The translations under genes and the position numbers were made by a program. Below, piece after piece: positions 23,251 through 38,744 of a DNA stretch of 64,000 nt. The number at the start of each line of letters is the position of its first letter. Position 1 is the stretch's first letter. The DNA is taken from assembly GCA_004154925.1 (NCBI GenBank), contig QJNS01000001.1, forward strand, positions 186,001 to 250,000, given 5' to 3'. Below the pieces are notes generated by a model. It saw only the letters and a list, made by a program, of their open reading frames with translations. It ran no database searches and was not told the DNA's origin. Source of the DNA: Monosporascus cannonballus (Eukaryota > Ascomycota > Sordariomycetes > Xylariales).

Positions 23251-26200
23251 ATATTACTTATAAAAATACAAAGGTTGTAATAAAAAGCGACGTAATAAAT
23301 TTGGATAATAAAAAAGACCATACGTAATTTGTCGCAAATAATCCCGATTAAGATAAAATAATTATCGAATTTTAATGTTAACTTTTAATTAATTAAAATA
23401 TTACCGTTAAATTTCCGAAATAAAATAATTTTAATTTGCGGTATCGGATAAAAATAAGATCTTAATAGCATACGTTATTTAAGGGCAAATATATACGTAA
23501 GGCAATTTTGGTATATTTAAAACAAGAAATTATTATATTAAAAAAAACCGTAATAATCTAATTCTAACTGGATTTTATTATAATATATATACGTTTAATT
23601 TCTTCCATATACCTAAGCCGTTAAATTCGAAAATATCCGCGTAAAAATAATTAAAAGCTAGTTCGGTAAAGGTAAATATTTAAGAAATAATAAAGTTTTG
23701 ATATAAATACCGGCCAAATAAATTGCTTTTTATATATTTATTTCCATTTGGCGGTAAAAGGACAAAATAAATATTTATTTTTATTAAGTTTCAATATTTT
23801 TTATTTAATAAATTTCCGCATAAATTAAACGAAATTAAAAATTTATATTTAATTAAAAATATAATCGAATTAATTCAGGCGGTCCCCGGGTTCGATAAAT
23901 AATAATATTAGGATATTTTGAAAAACCGCTTATTTTTTATATTATATGTATTACATAAAAAAATTATATTTTCGATTTTATAAAAAATATAAATAATTTT
24001 TCGCAAACGGCAAAATTTACTTAATCGAAAATAACGGTATTATATCCTTATACCGCAAACCGATTTATATAAGTTACGGCTTGTTATTACGTTATAAATT
24101 CGATAAATATCGGAAAAAACTATAAAGCCGCGGTAAGTCGTACCCGGTCGTAATTAAGGTATATCGTATATAATTATTTGGTTTAAACCGGCGGCTAACG
24201 ATTTAACGGTAATCCTAATAATTTAAATACCAAACCGGTATATAATTTATACGTTTTTGCGATTTGGAATCGTAATTTTAGTTATAATAACGCCTATATT
24301 TATACATATAATTTACAATATATTAGGTAAATTTGATTAAAAACTTATTTCGTCCCTTTCATTTATAATATCGGTATACAACTTAAGATTCCTTAATATT
24401 TTTCATTTTTTAGCCCCGTTTTCGTTACCATATTTATATTTGCATAATTTATTTGTTTTTATATCGTTACCGGTATCGTTAACGTTATTGAAACGTAATA
24501 ATTTATAACCTAATATTATAAATAACATATTGGAAAAAAACCAAAATGATAATGCTTATTAAAATTAAGGAATTATGCGTTAAAAGTAAACGGTATTTGT
24601 CGGATAATAATAATAATAATAGGTTAAAAAATAAGTACAATATTAAGTTAAAAAGTAAAAAACGAAATTTTGCTAATTTTAATTAAAGCCGATAATAAAA
24701 ACGGCCTTCAGTTTCGGCGCAGTATTCCGGTTATAAAATACGATAATTATAAATATTTATATAATATTAATTAAAATTATTAATATATTATTTACTTATT
24801 AAATTTATTATTTTTATTGATTTTTAATTCGTTAAGCTTTATACGGGATATTAATCCGTTTTAATCCGAATTAATTATATACCGTAATAAATATATAATG
24901 GATATTTTTTAATTAGGAAAATTAACGGAACTTTATATTCCGCGATTCGAATTATAATTTATTATGGTTATTAATAGATTATTTCTTTAATTTGTAACCT
25001 TTAATTTATAATGCCGAATTAAAATGTTTTGATTTTTATTTTCCGGTCCTTTTTTTCGAATTTATTATATTAGCGTTTAAAATATTTTTATTCTTTTTAA
25101 TCTTTAAGGTATTTTAATTCGGATCAAATAACTAGGGTAAAAAATTAATTATACGGGAAAATAAATAATATAAATAATCTTTTGCTAATATCAAAAAGGC
25201 CATTTTTTCGTTATTAATATAGCTGTTCCAGCGTCCATTTTCTTTAAATACCAGTTCGAAACGTTTAAAATCCCGGATTTATAATAAATCTTTATTAACT
25301 ACGTTTTATGATTTTGTTTTTTTATAATTAAAATTAATATCTGTCGGCGTACGGTCCTAATAAATATTTTTCGAAACCGTTCGTATATTTTATCGTTATT
25401 TTATTAAAGATTTTAATAATTTGTTTTTCGAACTTCGGTTTTTTAGTTTCTTTAGTAAAAATCAACGGCCGGATCTAATTTTTTTCCCTTTGCCGCGTTT
25501 TCCCTTTGTCGGCGTAGCTAAGTCACTGGCTGGTTGTAGGAATTCCTTTATATTAAAATCCCAGTTAGGTATAATAATAATCGGATATTTTGGGTAATAG
25601 CCGAAATCCTTAATATTAATATCAAATATGCTGCGGTACTTAAAAATCCAATTTTTATATAAGGTTATTTGTTCGGTAGCTAATTGCGTATAATTACGGA
25701 TTTTCCTTTCGTTTAATATGATAACAATAATGTCCATATAAAATATATTATAAGATATATCGTAATTTTATATTTTTCTTAATCGGGACCATAAAATTAT
25801 TATATCCCTAATATTATTTATATTATACAAATTGTTATAAATTATAAATCTTCGAAAATAGCTAACGGCTGAAATTATACCAATTTTTGAAAAATATACG
25901 CCGGTGAAATTTATAATATAAAAAACGTTTGGTTGGCGGTTTTAAAAACGTATTATTTAATAAATCATATTATTTATATCGATAATTTTATTATTATATT
26001 TTAATATAAACAAAAAAACGAATAATATTATATATTATTTTGTAATCTTTTGGGATCTGGTAAAAATAAGGTTTAAAAATTATTAAAATATATAAATATA
26101 TTTTTTATTACCTTTTTATAAATTATATATATATATTCGAAATCCCAAAATATTTATTTAAGTATTATTCCGAAAGTATTATAAATAAAATATACCTTAA

Positions 26201-29200
26201 TATATATAACAGTAAATAACTTATATTTTAGGCATATAATAATAGAATTTACCTTATAAAAACCTTATAATATTAGAATTTTTATCGAATAATTATTTAA
26301 TTTAAAAAAAAATTATTTTGTAAATTAAGACAAGGTATGGAAAAACGATATATATAATAAGAAATAAAATACGGAAAATAACGGCATAATTAATATAATT
26401 CGGATTAAAAATTAATTTAACCTTATTACGATTTTCATATATATTTTAATTTTTTGATATATTATTATATATTTTTCGAATATAATTATTATATTTTATT
26501 TTATTAAATGGCGGTAATATTATAATAATAATTATATAATATTAAATATATATAAATAAATAATTATAATTGGAAACTTTAATAATATTATAAATTTACC
26601 AATATAAATTTAACTTATTTAAGGTTAAAAATATAAATAAAAAATAAAAAATATAATAAATAATGTGAAATTTATATATTAAATAATTACTAAATATATT
26701 CTTAAGATTAATAAAGAATATATAAAGATTAATAATATATACATAAATTTTAATAATAATTAATAAATGATAAAGATATTTTAAAATAATAAATATAATT
26801 AATATTAAGATATATTTAAATTCTCAGATTATATAATTATAAATATATAAATTATAAAATTTATATAAGTTATTAAATATAAATAAAGAAATTAACGTTA
26901 TTTTCTCTTATAACTAAATAATAATATATGAAGAAAAGATTTAATAATTATATGCAAATTATTTAAGGTTTATATTTTGTTTTAAAATTTTTATTATAAT
27001 TCATAAAATTATTTCGATTAAATATATAATAAATATAATTATTATAACTATTTAATATATAATTAATATTATTTATTTGATTATATTTCTTTGTAATTCC
27101 AAATATTTATTATATTTTAATATCTAAAATTACCTTAATTGCGACATAATAATTATTAATTACCTTTTTTATTTAATATCTAAAATCCATATTATAATAT
27201 ATACTTTTATATATTTTACGATATTATAAAGGGTAAACAAATTACTTGCCGATATAATAAAAGTTATTTTCGTTATAACTTCCGATAATATACCTTAAAT
27301 AAACCCAAAAAACCTTATTTATCCGGTTGAGGAAATTAAATTTATTAGTAATATCCTTGAAAAATAATTTACCCTTAAGGAATAACTTTAAAGACGGGTA
27401 ATAAGATCTCGAACTAAAAAATAATCGGAACCGGTACTAAAATAATTTGCGAAAAAGCAAAACCGACGGCGTGGTCCTAATTAAAGCATTTTCGTATTAG
27501 CTAAGCAATATTTAATTATTTTAAAATATAAGATGTTTTTTTTACGGAAAATAAATATTATACGTAACCGATTTTAAATATTAGATATATATTATAAAAT
27601 TATATTAATATGGCGGAAAATTAGAAGAAAATAAATATTTTACGTTTTAGTATTAACACGAATGTATATTAAATAAAAAAGTTTATAATTATTATAAACT
27701 TATAAATTCGGTAATATTATATAAGGCTTATATTATAAATAAAACATCTTATTATGGAAAAATACGGCATTTATGTAAATATTAAATATTAATAATATAA
27801 TTCGAAATACTTTTTATAATAATAATTAATAAAATAAAATTTACGTTATGGCGGATTATACCGGCTTTATAAGTTATTAAATTATTAAGTTAATTACGGA
27901 TTTTCGTTTAATTACGATTTTAATAATTTACCGAAAAAATTATATAAAATAAATATTATATAAACGATATAAAAAAGGGTTTATAATTTTATAAACCGGG
28001 CCGCCTAATTAAGAAATTTATATTATATAATTATTTTATAAATATAATAATTTATGGCATTATACGGGTAATAAATATATAAATTACATATAGAAATGCG
28101 GCGAAAAATATTTATATATAATTCCCAAATATTCGGTATTATTATATAGTCCAAAAGAAACTTCCAAAATAATTTAAACGTAAATATTACGCCTAAAACG
28201 AACAGGCGTTTTGGACCCGAAAACGTAAAAGAAGTTATTAATATATAAGTTATAATAATATGCGAAAAAAAAGGTAAAAGGAAAGAATCTTAAAAAATAT
28301 TCAAGAACATTAATTGCTAAATTAATTATAAATAAAATATACGGATTAATCCGAAATTATACGTTATATTTAATTATAGGTAATACGATATTTTTATAAT
28401 ATTTTACGAAATATAAAACGTTCGAATAAAATATAATTAATTAAAATTATATAAATTATAAATTTAATTATTTATATTAATTTTATTAATAATAATGTTA
28501 CATATTATATTATAAAATATTAAATTTTTTATTTACGATTTTATTACTAGAAATAAATAAATTATATTAATATAATAATTAAATAATTACAATAATATAT
28601 AAAACGCTTCCGTATTTAATTAATTAGGATTATATAAATAATACAATTATACTAATATTAAAATTATAATATAAATACTAAATTATTTAGAAGAAAATGT
28701 AAAATAATAAAAAAATAAAAAATTATACTAATAATTTATTTTTATTCCATAAATTCTTATTTTTCTTATTCGATAACGACAAAAATAATAACGGATTACT
28801 TTAATTAAAATTATTACTTTAATTATCGACAATTTATACCCTAAGATCATAAGTTTCTTTCGTATACAAAATATTACGATTATCCGGAACCAAATTATCC
28901 CCAATAAATTCGGTATTAAAAACATTTCGGATAATTAAATTAAAATTATTTATAAATTAATTTTCGTTTTTTACGGTATTTAGCTAATTAAGTGTATTTG
29001 CGTTAGTAATAATAGGTATAATATTATTAACATTAATAAACTTAATTTTTATAATTTTACGGTCCGTAACCAAAATATCCTTACATTTCTAGCTATCCCT
29101 TTTAATCCGAAACGAATATTTTTTAACAAACCAAAAATTCCAAAATAAAAAATAAACGCATTCGAGGATTTCGTTACGAATGTCCCAAATAACATAACGT

Positions 29201-31327
29201 TTATTTCGCAAAAAAATATAACGGGCATAAAATTCGTATTACAAAAATATATAATACCTAATTAAAAACGAATTTCGGAAAAAATAATATTAATACTATA
29301 TATATTATTTTTCGACCGGCGGAATTCGTTAATAAATTATAAATCATAATATTCGCCTTTTCGATTAAATATTTTTTATATTTTTTTTTAAATATTATCG
29401 GAACCAGATTTAATATTAAAAGTAAATTAATAAGTAATTAATTTCATATTACAAAACGTAATATTTAATTAAAATAAAATCTTTTTTTGCCATAATTACA
29501 TTAACCGGCCTTATAGAAAAGTAATAATATTAATATTAACGGCTTAAAATAATTAATATCGCTATATTATATAATATACGAAAAATATAAATAAACTTAA
29601 GCTTTTTAAAAAAAACCTATAATAATTTCGAAATTTTTTATCGATAAAAATAATATTAATTAATAATTAATTATTATGTTTAATAAAATTAGAAAAATTA
29701 TCGTTTTATAAAATATCGGCCGTATTAAAAATATTTCCTGTTTTATAATTATCCGATAAAAAGATTTTATTTCATACGTTTTAATTAAAATTATATTACT
29801 TAAAAATAGCATAAATAGATTATATTCCCAAATTAAAAAATAAAGTATTTACGAATTATTTATTAAATTATTTATATTATTAAATAATATATTATTAGCA
29901 AAAAGTAATAAAAACTTTTGTTAAAGAAATCCTTATATATTAAGCTATTTTAATTAAGACCCCGTAATATTTCCTTTATTTATCCGGCGTAACAAAAATT
30001 TTAGAAATTACGTTATACGTAATAAATTCAAATTCGGCGATAATTAACCGGAAATATATATATTTTATAAATTTGGTAAATTTGGTTTTCGAAAACAAAT
30101 TTTCGATCGAGGTATTCCGGAAAACTTTATATACGTTAAATATTTTTATTACAAATAATTCGTATTAATCGTATAATTCCTATAAAAATAACGCAAATAT
30201 ATACATATTCTGTATATAAAAAATAAACATTTCGAAATAATAGAATTTCGGCAATCTTTAATATAATTACGTTATTTTATTTAAAATTAATAATCCGTTT
30301 TTAAAATTATTTATATTTTATACGTCCCGGGTATATTATCGGGCTAATAAATATATATAAATTTAAGTAAAAAATTATTAATATATAAAGTAAAGCAAAT
30401 ATGAAAACGAATTATCGTTTCTTATTATATGGATTAATTGTTTCGGCTTAATTAATTTATATTTTTTTAAATATAACTAATTATTTTTTAATTACCAATA
30501 ATAAGACAATAACGATCCGAAAACAGATAAAAAAATTTTTTAAATTTATATATTTTCTAAAAAAACTTTTAATAAATATTAAATATATTATTAATAATAT
30601 CTTTATTTTCATTAATTATATTTAATACAATTAAATGGCGTTTATTATATAATATATATTTTAATTTGGGAAAACAGGAAACCTTTTATTTATTGCGTTT
30701 GTACAATATAGTAATAAAAATAAAAAATGAAGTCCGGATAATATTAATTACGAATTAACAAAAAATATTAAATTATATTAAATATTATTATAAGATTTTA
30801 CAAAATTATTTTACTTTATAATATTAATTAGGCCGGAACATAAATTAATTTAATTTCCTTTAAGAATACGATTATAATAACGAATAAAAGTAATAATAAT
30901 ATTCCATATAATAATATTATATCGAAACGTTATATTACGAACATAATTTTAAATATTAAAATTATCTTCTTAAAATAAGATATTATGTTATTATATCTGG
31001 TTATATAATATAACTTATTTTAATTAAAATTATATTATTATAAAAGAATTAACACGGTTATTTTACTTTCGTTTATTAAATAAGTTATATTTTGATTTAA
31101 CGTATAATAATTTTCATAAATTCTTAATTTTCTTAATATACTGATATTATCCCGTAATAAACATAAAAATAATAAAAACCTATTTAATAAATAAAATTAA
31201 TAATTATTATTAATTTTAAAAATTATTTTAATTATAATAATTAGAATTATTAAAAAAAGTACGTAACAATATCCGAATAGTTATTATTAGGAAATTATTT
31301 CGTTTTTTGTTTCGTATTATACGATAA
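23250..31327. other. Interior of X: degraded coding remnants, unassigned
   Basis: Very AT-rich. A plus-strand frame near 27,310-27,540 has charged blocks (VEEIKFISNILEK, RRVIRSRTKK, FAKKQNRRRG) broken by TAA/TAG. A minus-strand frame near 28,700-29,290 has YEFYARYIFLRNKRYVIWDI, FRIKRDS and ILVTDRKIIKIKF, again with stops at Gln positions. These look like RIP-killed genes facing each other, but no family is recognised. The remaining stretches show nothing I can support. Confidence 0.35.
25462..25737 (-). pseudogene. 91-residue frame with a Lys/Gly/Arg tail inside X
   Basis: The longest uninterrupted frame in X. It contains NYTQLATEQITLYKNW in the middle, a PIIIIPNWDF segment, and ends PTKGKRGKGKKIRSGR, a basic low-complexity tail. 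It probably represents the C-terminal part of a larger RIP-damaged protein. The G/C-bearing codons at the tail are better kept than elsewhere. The family is not recognised. Confidence 0.35.
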
Positions 31328-31708
31328 TGTGACGAGCTATGCGGTTTAACCAACTATTAAACCTTAAGCCGACGGGTTTATATTGGTAGGAATATCGTAA
31401 GAATCTGAGCAATAAATATAATAACGTATCATATCTCTTAATACCGGAAATGCCTTATTGCAAACGATTAGTATTAATAAGTATTGCGAACTAAAGTTAT
31501 TTAAATTATGGAATTAATAAGGGTAAATATTTTCGTAAGTTAATTAAATTTTTATTGGATCTCGACGTTATTACGGATTTAATGTTATTAGATTCGGTTG
31601 GTTTTATATGGATTTATTTGGATCTTAATGCTAAAAAAGATCCAAATTACATAACTTTTTTTGTGGGTTCGACCGTTTTCGTGGCCGATCTTAAGTTGGA
31701 TCGTAATA
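31328..31708 (-). repeat. 3' LTR of copy A4
   Basis: Plus-strand ends are TGTGACGAGC and GATCGTAATA, followed by the complement of the polypurine tract (CGATTTCCCTTTTCC). It contains the inverted repeat GGTTTAA / TTAAACC near its U5 end. A plus-strand frame beginning at 31,555 crosses this LTR and is not an independent gene. Confidence 0.8.
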
Positions 31709-31766
31709 CGATTTCCCTTTTCCTAAGATCTTTGCTTTTAAAGATTTTCCTTCCTGGTAAGTTATT

Positions 31767-32400
31767 TTTCTTTACTATGGCAGGTCGTATTATTAACCGT
31801 AAGCCTTGTAATCGTCCTAATTAAAAAAAAAAGCTTAGATTTTCTGGTTGCTTATATTATCAAATTCGGTTTTAAAGTTATATCGTATACGCCTTATTTC
31901 GAAAATGGTACCAAATATTAAATATTTAAAGAAATTCGTCGTTATAGCGAATATATTAAAAACCGTCGTTGTTACGATAATTCTGGCGTCCCAATCGATT
32001 CCCTATATCGTATTAAAAAAAAATCGTTTAAATCGCGAAAAAGCTGTTGCTAAAAAACGCTTAAACGCTTTTAGCAAAAATTGAAAAAGGATTTGGTACG
32101 CAAATAGCGTGACATCGACGAAACCATTAATCGCCTTTTTCGTTTTCGTCGTCAAAAAAGATTTCTTCACGTTCAGGAAATTAAAATTATTAATCGCAAT
32201 CTTTAATTAATGGATAAGCTGGATAAGTAGGAGCGTACGGAGGCCGAGGTTCCGCTTTTTATGTCATCCTTTGTTTCTTTTAACTAGTCCATTTTTGAAA
32301 ACCTTAACTAAGGGGCTTTTCTTGATAACCCCGTTGTCGCTGGTGAAAGTTTTTTAATAGGCGTTAGGCGCCAATAAGATTTTTAGCAGGTTTCTAAATG
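31767..32400 (+). pseudogene. Antisense Cys-rich/coiled-coil ORF of copy A4
   Basis: The plus-strand frame starts at an ATG just inside the LTR (MAGRIINRKPCNR) and continues, with frame breaks and RIP stops, through EIRRYSEYIKNRR, a Lys/Arg-rich helix (IKKKSFKSRKS, KLKKDLVRK, DIDETINRLFRFRRQKRF) and an acidic/Ser tail (ERTEAEVPLFMSS). The same arrangement occurs in the other copies. The function is unknown. Confidence 0.5.
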
Positions 32401-35400
32401 TTTTCGAAATCTGTTTATTTGTTCCATTTAATTAGGTACTAGGTAAATCCATTTTATTTTTGCATGTCGAATATCTTTTCCATTTCGTATACTTATTCGT
32501 TTTTATTTTTACATCGTTTTATACCGTATATACCTTGATCGTATCCGTTATTAATTCGAATAAAAAACATAAATAATTAGATAAAAGTTGATTTTTAGTA
32601 AAAATTCTAATTCATAATTATTTCTTAAGATTTTCTTGGCGATTTTATATAGACCGATATATTTGAAATCAAGTTTTTTGCTAAGTTTTTTTTATTTAAA
32701 TATTTTTAATAACAAAAAAAACCATTTCCCCTTTTTCGAAAGTTAATCCTTTTAACATTTTTTTATTATAATATTTGCTTATTTGATTTTGTACGAATTC
32801 TAGTTTAATTTTTATTTCTTAATATAATTATTGTAATTATTTTAACGTAAGGATTATTTTAATATTAATTAAAACGTTATTACATATTTTTTTTGTAAAT
32901 TTTTAAAATAAAACCAAAATTTACGTTTATAAGTATTATTTTAATGCTTTTATAGTAATTATTATTATAAGTTAATTATGCAATTAATAATTTCTTAACC
33001 TAATTATTTTATTCGTAATTAATATAATATTATAAATAATTTTTTAAACTTTAATTTATTTGCTTTATTTATTTATTTATTTATAATCTAAATACGCTAG
33101 ATAACTTATAATTTAATCCGATCCGTATTATTAAATATTGCCAAAGCTTAAATGCAAATATTAATCCTTTATTTAATATAATTTCCATTAATAATCCGGA
33201 TATATTGAAAAAATATCTAAAAAAAAATGTATACCAGTTATTCGGTATGTATATTTTTATAATATAATAAGAAATAAGAAAGTTTCGTAAATCGATCGAC
33301 GATTACGAAAACGTTATCGTAATATATTTCCATAATTAGATTTTTTAATATTAAAAGCTTAATAATAAAATCGAATATAACTAAATATTATGGTCGTTTT
33401 GCAATTAATAATAGCTGTAATTTTCCGTAAGGTTTATATCGTTAAGCCTTTGCTTTAACGCAAATATCGTATTGCTATATAATTTTTATACCGTTAATTT
33501 TATTTTAAAAAAGGAATATATACGTTAAAATCGTTTTAAGGTTTTATAAATCCTTAAATATCCGTATAATTAATATTTATATATTTTTCGTACTAAAAAT
33601 ATTTGGTATTCCTTTAATACGTATATTTTATCCTTTTTTTAATTTTTTAGAAAATTATTATTATATTGCGAAATCCTTTAATATATATCTAAAAATATTA
33701 CCCGAATCGTCGTAATTTGTCGTAAACATAGATATTTTTTTATAATAATATCTAAAATTATATAATTAATTTTAATTAATCATTTTTCAAAACCGGGTCG
33801 CTTACTTAAAACGTTTGCTTTGCCGTTTTTTATTCCTTTTTTATAAATAATAACAAAGTCGAAATTCACCAATTCTTTTACATATTTGAATTATCGTCCT
33901 GTAAATTTCTTAATCGTAATAAATCGGGTAAAATTTTAATAATTCGTATAAACCTTAACCTAGTATAAATTTCCTTTTAAAAAATACATAAACTTTCGAA
34001 ATATCATAATAATAACCATGAATTCCTTATTTAAAATACCGTAATGAAATTCGGTTTTTTTCAACTTATACGAAAGAAATATAATAAAATACAATTTGCT
34101 TTAATTATTTCGTTATCCGATTATTACGTTTAATACGTAATCCGAAATATCTGTTTTTAATTTAACGGGGCGTTTTAAATCGTACATAATTAATATTAAT
34201 TCGTTAATAATTGCATCCTTAATATTTTAAAATATTTTCTCCGTTTTTGGCGATTATTTAAATTCTTTTTTTTTCGTAAAATTTATTAAAAATAAATTAT
34301 TTTGTTAAAATTTCGAATAAACTTTTTATAATAATTAATAAATTTAAAAAATACCTATACCTCCTTACTTATCGTTAACGTTTATTATTTTATAATTACA
34401 GTAATTTTCTTAGGATTTATTTTAATATATTTTCAAGTAATAATATGATTTAAATATTTTATTTTTTATATATAAAACTAATTCTTTTTTGGGTTAACAA
34501 ATAACGTTTCGGTTTATAAAGCTTAAAAGACTTTATAAATATATCTTACAGATATTTGTTCCGTTTTTAAAAAAATAAAAATGTCGTCGAAATAACAATT
34601 AACGAAAATATTAACGTATTTTCGTAATATATAATTTATTATCCGCTAAAAAATTATTAATACGTTCGTAAATCTTATTAATATAATTAAATACTTAAAT
34701 AATTTATATTTCGTTTTAAAAGTTATTTTTTATTTATATCTTTTTTTAATTTTAATAAAGTTATATTTATTTTTAAGGTTAAATATTATAAATTATTTAG
34801 CTCCGTAAAATCGGTTTTTTATTTCCGTAATTAAAAGTAATAATATTCGATTTTTAATAATAACGTCAGTTAATTATCGGTAATTAATCGCAATTTTCCG
34901 TTTTTTTGGGGTGCGAAAAATATAAAATATTTTACTAATAATTTTAAAAATTAAATTTATCCTTTTTATAACCGATTTTCTAAATATTTTTTGAAAATAC
35001 GTAATTCGTTTGCGTTAAAATTATAAATAAGGTAAAGCTTTATCAAAAAACCCTTTTTAAAAATTATTTTATAATCTTATTCGTTATATTTTAGTAATTT
35101 CGTATCGAGTTCCTTTCTGAATAACTAGTCGTATTTATAATATTATGGTAATTTATTAATTAAACTTTTTAATTTTTTAAACTGTTATTTTTATTATTTT
35201 AAATCGTTATTTAATTGTTTTAATTTCGCTTTAATAATAATAACGATACGTCGTATTTCTTTTAATATCCGTTCTTTTTTTATATCTTACTTCTTTAAGT
35301 AATAAAATATTTATTATATCCTTATACCTATATTCGTTATTATTATCGATCGAATATTAAAATCTGAAATTTTTTTAATTTATTAATAAAAAATAAAATA

Positions 35401-35760
35401 TACTTTACCTGGCCAGTTTTTCCGTTAATCAAAATTCTATATTAACGTATCCATAATAATTTTAAAATTATATCGTAATTCTCGAATAAAACAAAATCGA
35501 AATTAATTATTTAATATTATCCCTTAACAAAAATTTCGAAATAATTAATTTTACGTATAATTTTTCCGTTATTATAAGCAAATTCCTAACCTTCGGCATT
35601 TATCGCTATATAAGGTTTCAACTTATATTTCTATAATAATTTAAATTTATTGACTATATCCGGTATAATATAATTTCCGCCCAGAATTCGGTAATCCATT
35701 ATTACGATATACCAATATATTCCAATTTATATTTTTAATATAATAAAATCGTTAACGTTT
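32395..35760 (-). pseudogene. pol: RIP-inactivated pol of copy A4
   Basis: Chromodomain at about 32,395-32,500 (VYEMEKIFDMQK, then GFT and YLIKWNK), the best-kept domain here. The RT catalytic region is near 34,575-34,600 (reads CYFDDIF) and protease is near 35,690-35,740. Many stops. Confidence 0.6.
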
Positions 35761-36379
35761 TTTATCGTTATATTTAAACCTTTTTTTAAAAATTCCTTTT
35801 AATTTCTTTAAGTTTTATTATCCTACAGCCTTTTTATAAATAACCTTTTTTTAATTTTTATTCGAATTTATTAAACTTTGCTTATATTTTTTTATTTAAC
35901 GCATTTAATTATTATATTCGTCGTTATTATCGGCATATAATTCTTTTAAACCGTATTAATTACTCTTAATTTTCCTATAATTTCTTTTCTTATTAAATAA
36001 ATTATTTTTTTATGTTTACGATTATATCTTATTATATATCATTTTAATTATCGTTCCAAAAATCTTTTATAAATTAACGTATTTCTTTTTTAATATCTTT
36101 CCTTTTATAAAGGTTTACCTTAAATATTAATTCGAAATAAAAATCCGTAATAATATTCTAATAATATTTTTTTACCGTACGTTTAATTAACTTTTTTTCT
36201 GTTTAATTATTATACTATCCGTAATAACAAAAAAATCTTTTTATAGGTATTTTTTTTAAATTAAGTTTTTGCTTCGGCTAATTGCTGGATATTTTCTGAG
36301 GTTATAGTTCCAAATTATCGATATTATTATTTATCGTTTTTATTATTTCCGGTACAATTTAAAAAATCGAATCCCTTAT

Positions 36380-37480
36380 AATATATACGTGTAATTCGTT
36401 CGTAAATATGTTATTTTCATTTTTCGTAATAGGGATATTTTCGTTATCAACAATATATAACGTATATTCTGCCCTATCGATCGAGTATTCCGGGGCAAAA
36501 TTCTTTTATCTAATCCCGGTATTCGTATAATTATGCTTATACCGCTTTTTGTTATATTCGTAATATTTATTTAGCCAGTTTTCTACCTTTTCGCATTTTT
36601 TATCAAATTTTTTAACGTAATAATCCTTATTAGACCTCTGGTTATAAACTTACTGTATATTTGGCTTGGATTATATTAATAACTTTATTATTATTTCCTT
36701 AATTATTTCTAAATTATCCTTCCGGTACGGGGGTTTAATTATTTGGTCGTAATTTCTTAAATTTTTTGCATTTATAAACCTTATATCCTATTTTGTCATA
36801 ATTAAAGCATTTAATCTGGCTTTAATTTTATTTGTAAATAACGCCAAGTTCTATAAATCTTAACGCCGTGCCATAAAAAGTAAAAAGTACGTTTCGTTTT
36901 TTCCTCTAATTAGATTTATTATATCCCGAATATAAAATACATTATTTTTTTTCTTCTTATTTTTTAAATTATGGGTTATTAATTTTAATTACTTTTTAAT
37001 ATACCGGTTAAGGTAATTAAATATTTAATTTAAATAAATTTATTTTTTATATTATCCTTTAGCTTTTTATAACACATATCGATAAAAGTATCGGCCTTAT
37101 TATCTCCCTATTCCGTTATAACCGTAAAACTTTTGAAAATTACGGCATACTTAAATACAAATCCTTTTTATCTAAATTACAAAAGTTATTAAGCCGTTAA
37201 TCGTTTTTATCCGGATTACCGAAATTATTACGTATTTTATTTTTAAAATTAATATAAAATAAAAAAAATCTCGTTAATAAAATTCTTCTTATCCGGCTTT
37301 TTTATTTCTAGAAAATTTCTTATAATAAGCTTAAATTAATTAACCGTATCGCCTATTAGGCATATTCCCATTATTAGGACCATATCCGCTGGGTTATTGA
37401 GGTTTAAAAAGCAAAAATAAACCCGTGCCTAAATCAAAAAAATCTGAAAGTTACCTTTCCCATTATAAGGTTCTGGCTTT
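36380..37480 (-). pseudogene. gag: RIP-inactivated gag of copy A4
   Basis: Homologous in position and sequence to gag of copies A3 and A6 on the minus strand. The start region near 37,478 reads ATA. The capsid FGNPD-like segment lies near 37,205-37,225 in complement. Confidence 0.5.
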
Positions 37481-37667
37481 TTAGGCTTTATGCAGGCGAA
37501 AAAAAGTTAAGCAAATAACGTAACCCTAAATTATCGAATTTTTTTTCCAGCTCCCGAATTCGAGCCTAAAGCTGCTAAATAAGGATTTCCTAAATACTGG
37601 TTAACATTTTAACAATATTAAATATTGCTTAGAATTTAACGGTACTTTTAAACAAAAGTTTATAACG

Positions 37668-38048
37668 TATAACGAATTATACGGTTTAACCAACTATTAA
37701 ACCTTAAGCCGACGGATTTATATCAACAAAAATATCCTAAGAATTTAAACAATAAATACAGTAACGTATTATGTCTCTTAATACCGGGAATATCTTATTA
37801 CAAATAATTAATATTAATAAATGTTGCAAGCTGAAGTTATCTAAATTATGGAATTAATAAGCGTATATATCTTTATAAGTTAATTGGATTTTCATTGGAT
37901 CTCGACGTTGTTACGAATCCAATGCCATTGGATTCGGTTAGTTCTGTATGGATTTATTTGGATCTTAATACCAAGAGAGATCCAAATCACGTGACTCTTT
38001 TTGTGGGTCCGACCGTTTTCGTGGCCGATCTTGAGTTGGGTCGTAACA
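37668..38048 (-). repeat. 5' LTR of copy A4
   Basis: Plus-strand ends are TATAACGA and GGTCGTAACA. It pairs with 31,328-31,708 and has the same 381-bp length. The U3 half is less RIP-altered (GTGGGTCCGACCGTTTTCGT is retained). Confidence 0.8.
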
Positions 38049-38744
38049 GATTACCATTTTTTTCTTAAATATATAATTATTTTATTAAAAATTTAAATTA
38101 ATTAAAAGTAAACGCTTTTATAAAACGTTAATTTTCGTTTAAGACAATATAAATTATTTTAACTTTAAGTAATAATCTTTCCGGCAAACGGCGGAATACA
38201 GGCCTTTTTGAAAAACCTATAAGTTTTCCGTATAATATATTAAGATATTTGCATATAACGGGGTCCTAATTAGCCGAAGTTAAAATTCTTTGTTCATTTT
38301 CGTATATTAATATTTTTTGCGTATTTGTTTTTCTTTTCAAATATTAATTCATCGGCTAATCCGAATAATTAAATTATATAATTAATTATTATTTTTGCAA
38401 AATATTTAATTACGAATAAAATGTTTAAATATTATATTAAATTTTTTATATTAATACCAAAAATTTAATATATACGTACCTATATTTTGTTTAAAAGGCG
38501 CAATACGGTAAAATTAGGAAAATTCGGATTCGTTATATTTTAAAAAAGAGGAAAATAACATAATAAATTCGGGCTATAATTAATAAATACGTTAAAGTTT
38601 AAAAATGGCAAACGAGTTTTAATTAAAACCAAAATGGTATAAATAATAAGCCATATTAGAAATAATTGTATAAATATATATATATTATTACAAAAATATC
38701 TTATTATTAAATTATTACAGATTTTCGTTTTTTTAAAGAAGTAA

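Larger units (their letters stand above)
31328..38048 (-). mobile_element. Chromovirus family A copy A4, full length, nested in X
   Basis: This 6,721-bp minus-strand element has two LTRs of exactly 381 bp (31,328-31,708 and 37,668-38,048). Flanks are GATAA (left) and GATTA (right), a possible target duplication with one difference. All domains are present in order (antisense ORF, chromodomain, integrase, RNase H, RT, protease, gag) and heavily RIP-mutated. Confidence 0.8.

Noticed and set aside
28728..28925. 65-codon minus-strand frame in X
   Set aside because: A neighbouring frame on the same strand has more protein-like content with Gln-position stops, so this one is probably a shadow.
31555..31824. 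89-codon frame starting inside an LTR
   Set aside because: It crosses the 3' LTR of copy A4; only the portion after 31,767 resembles the recurrent antisense ORF.
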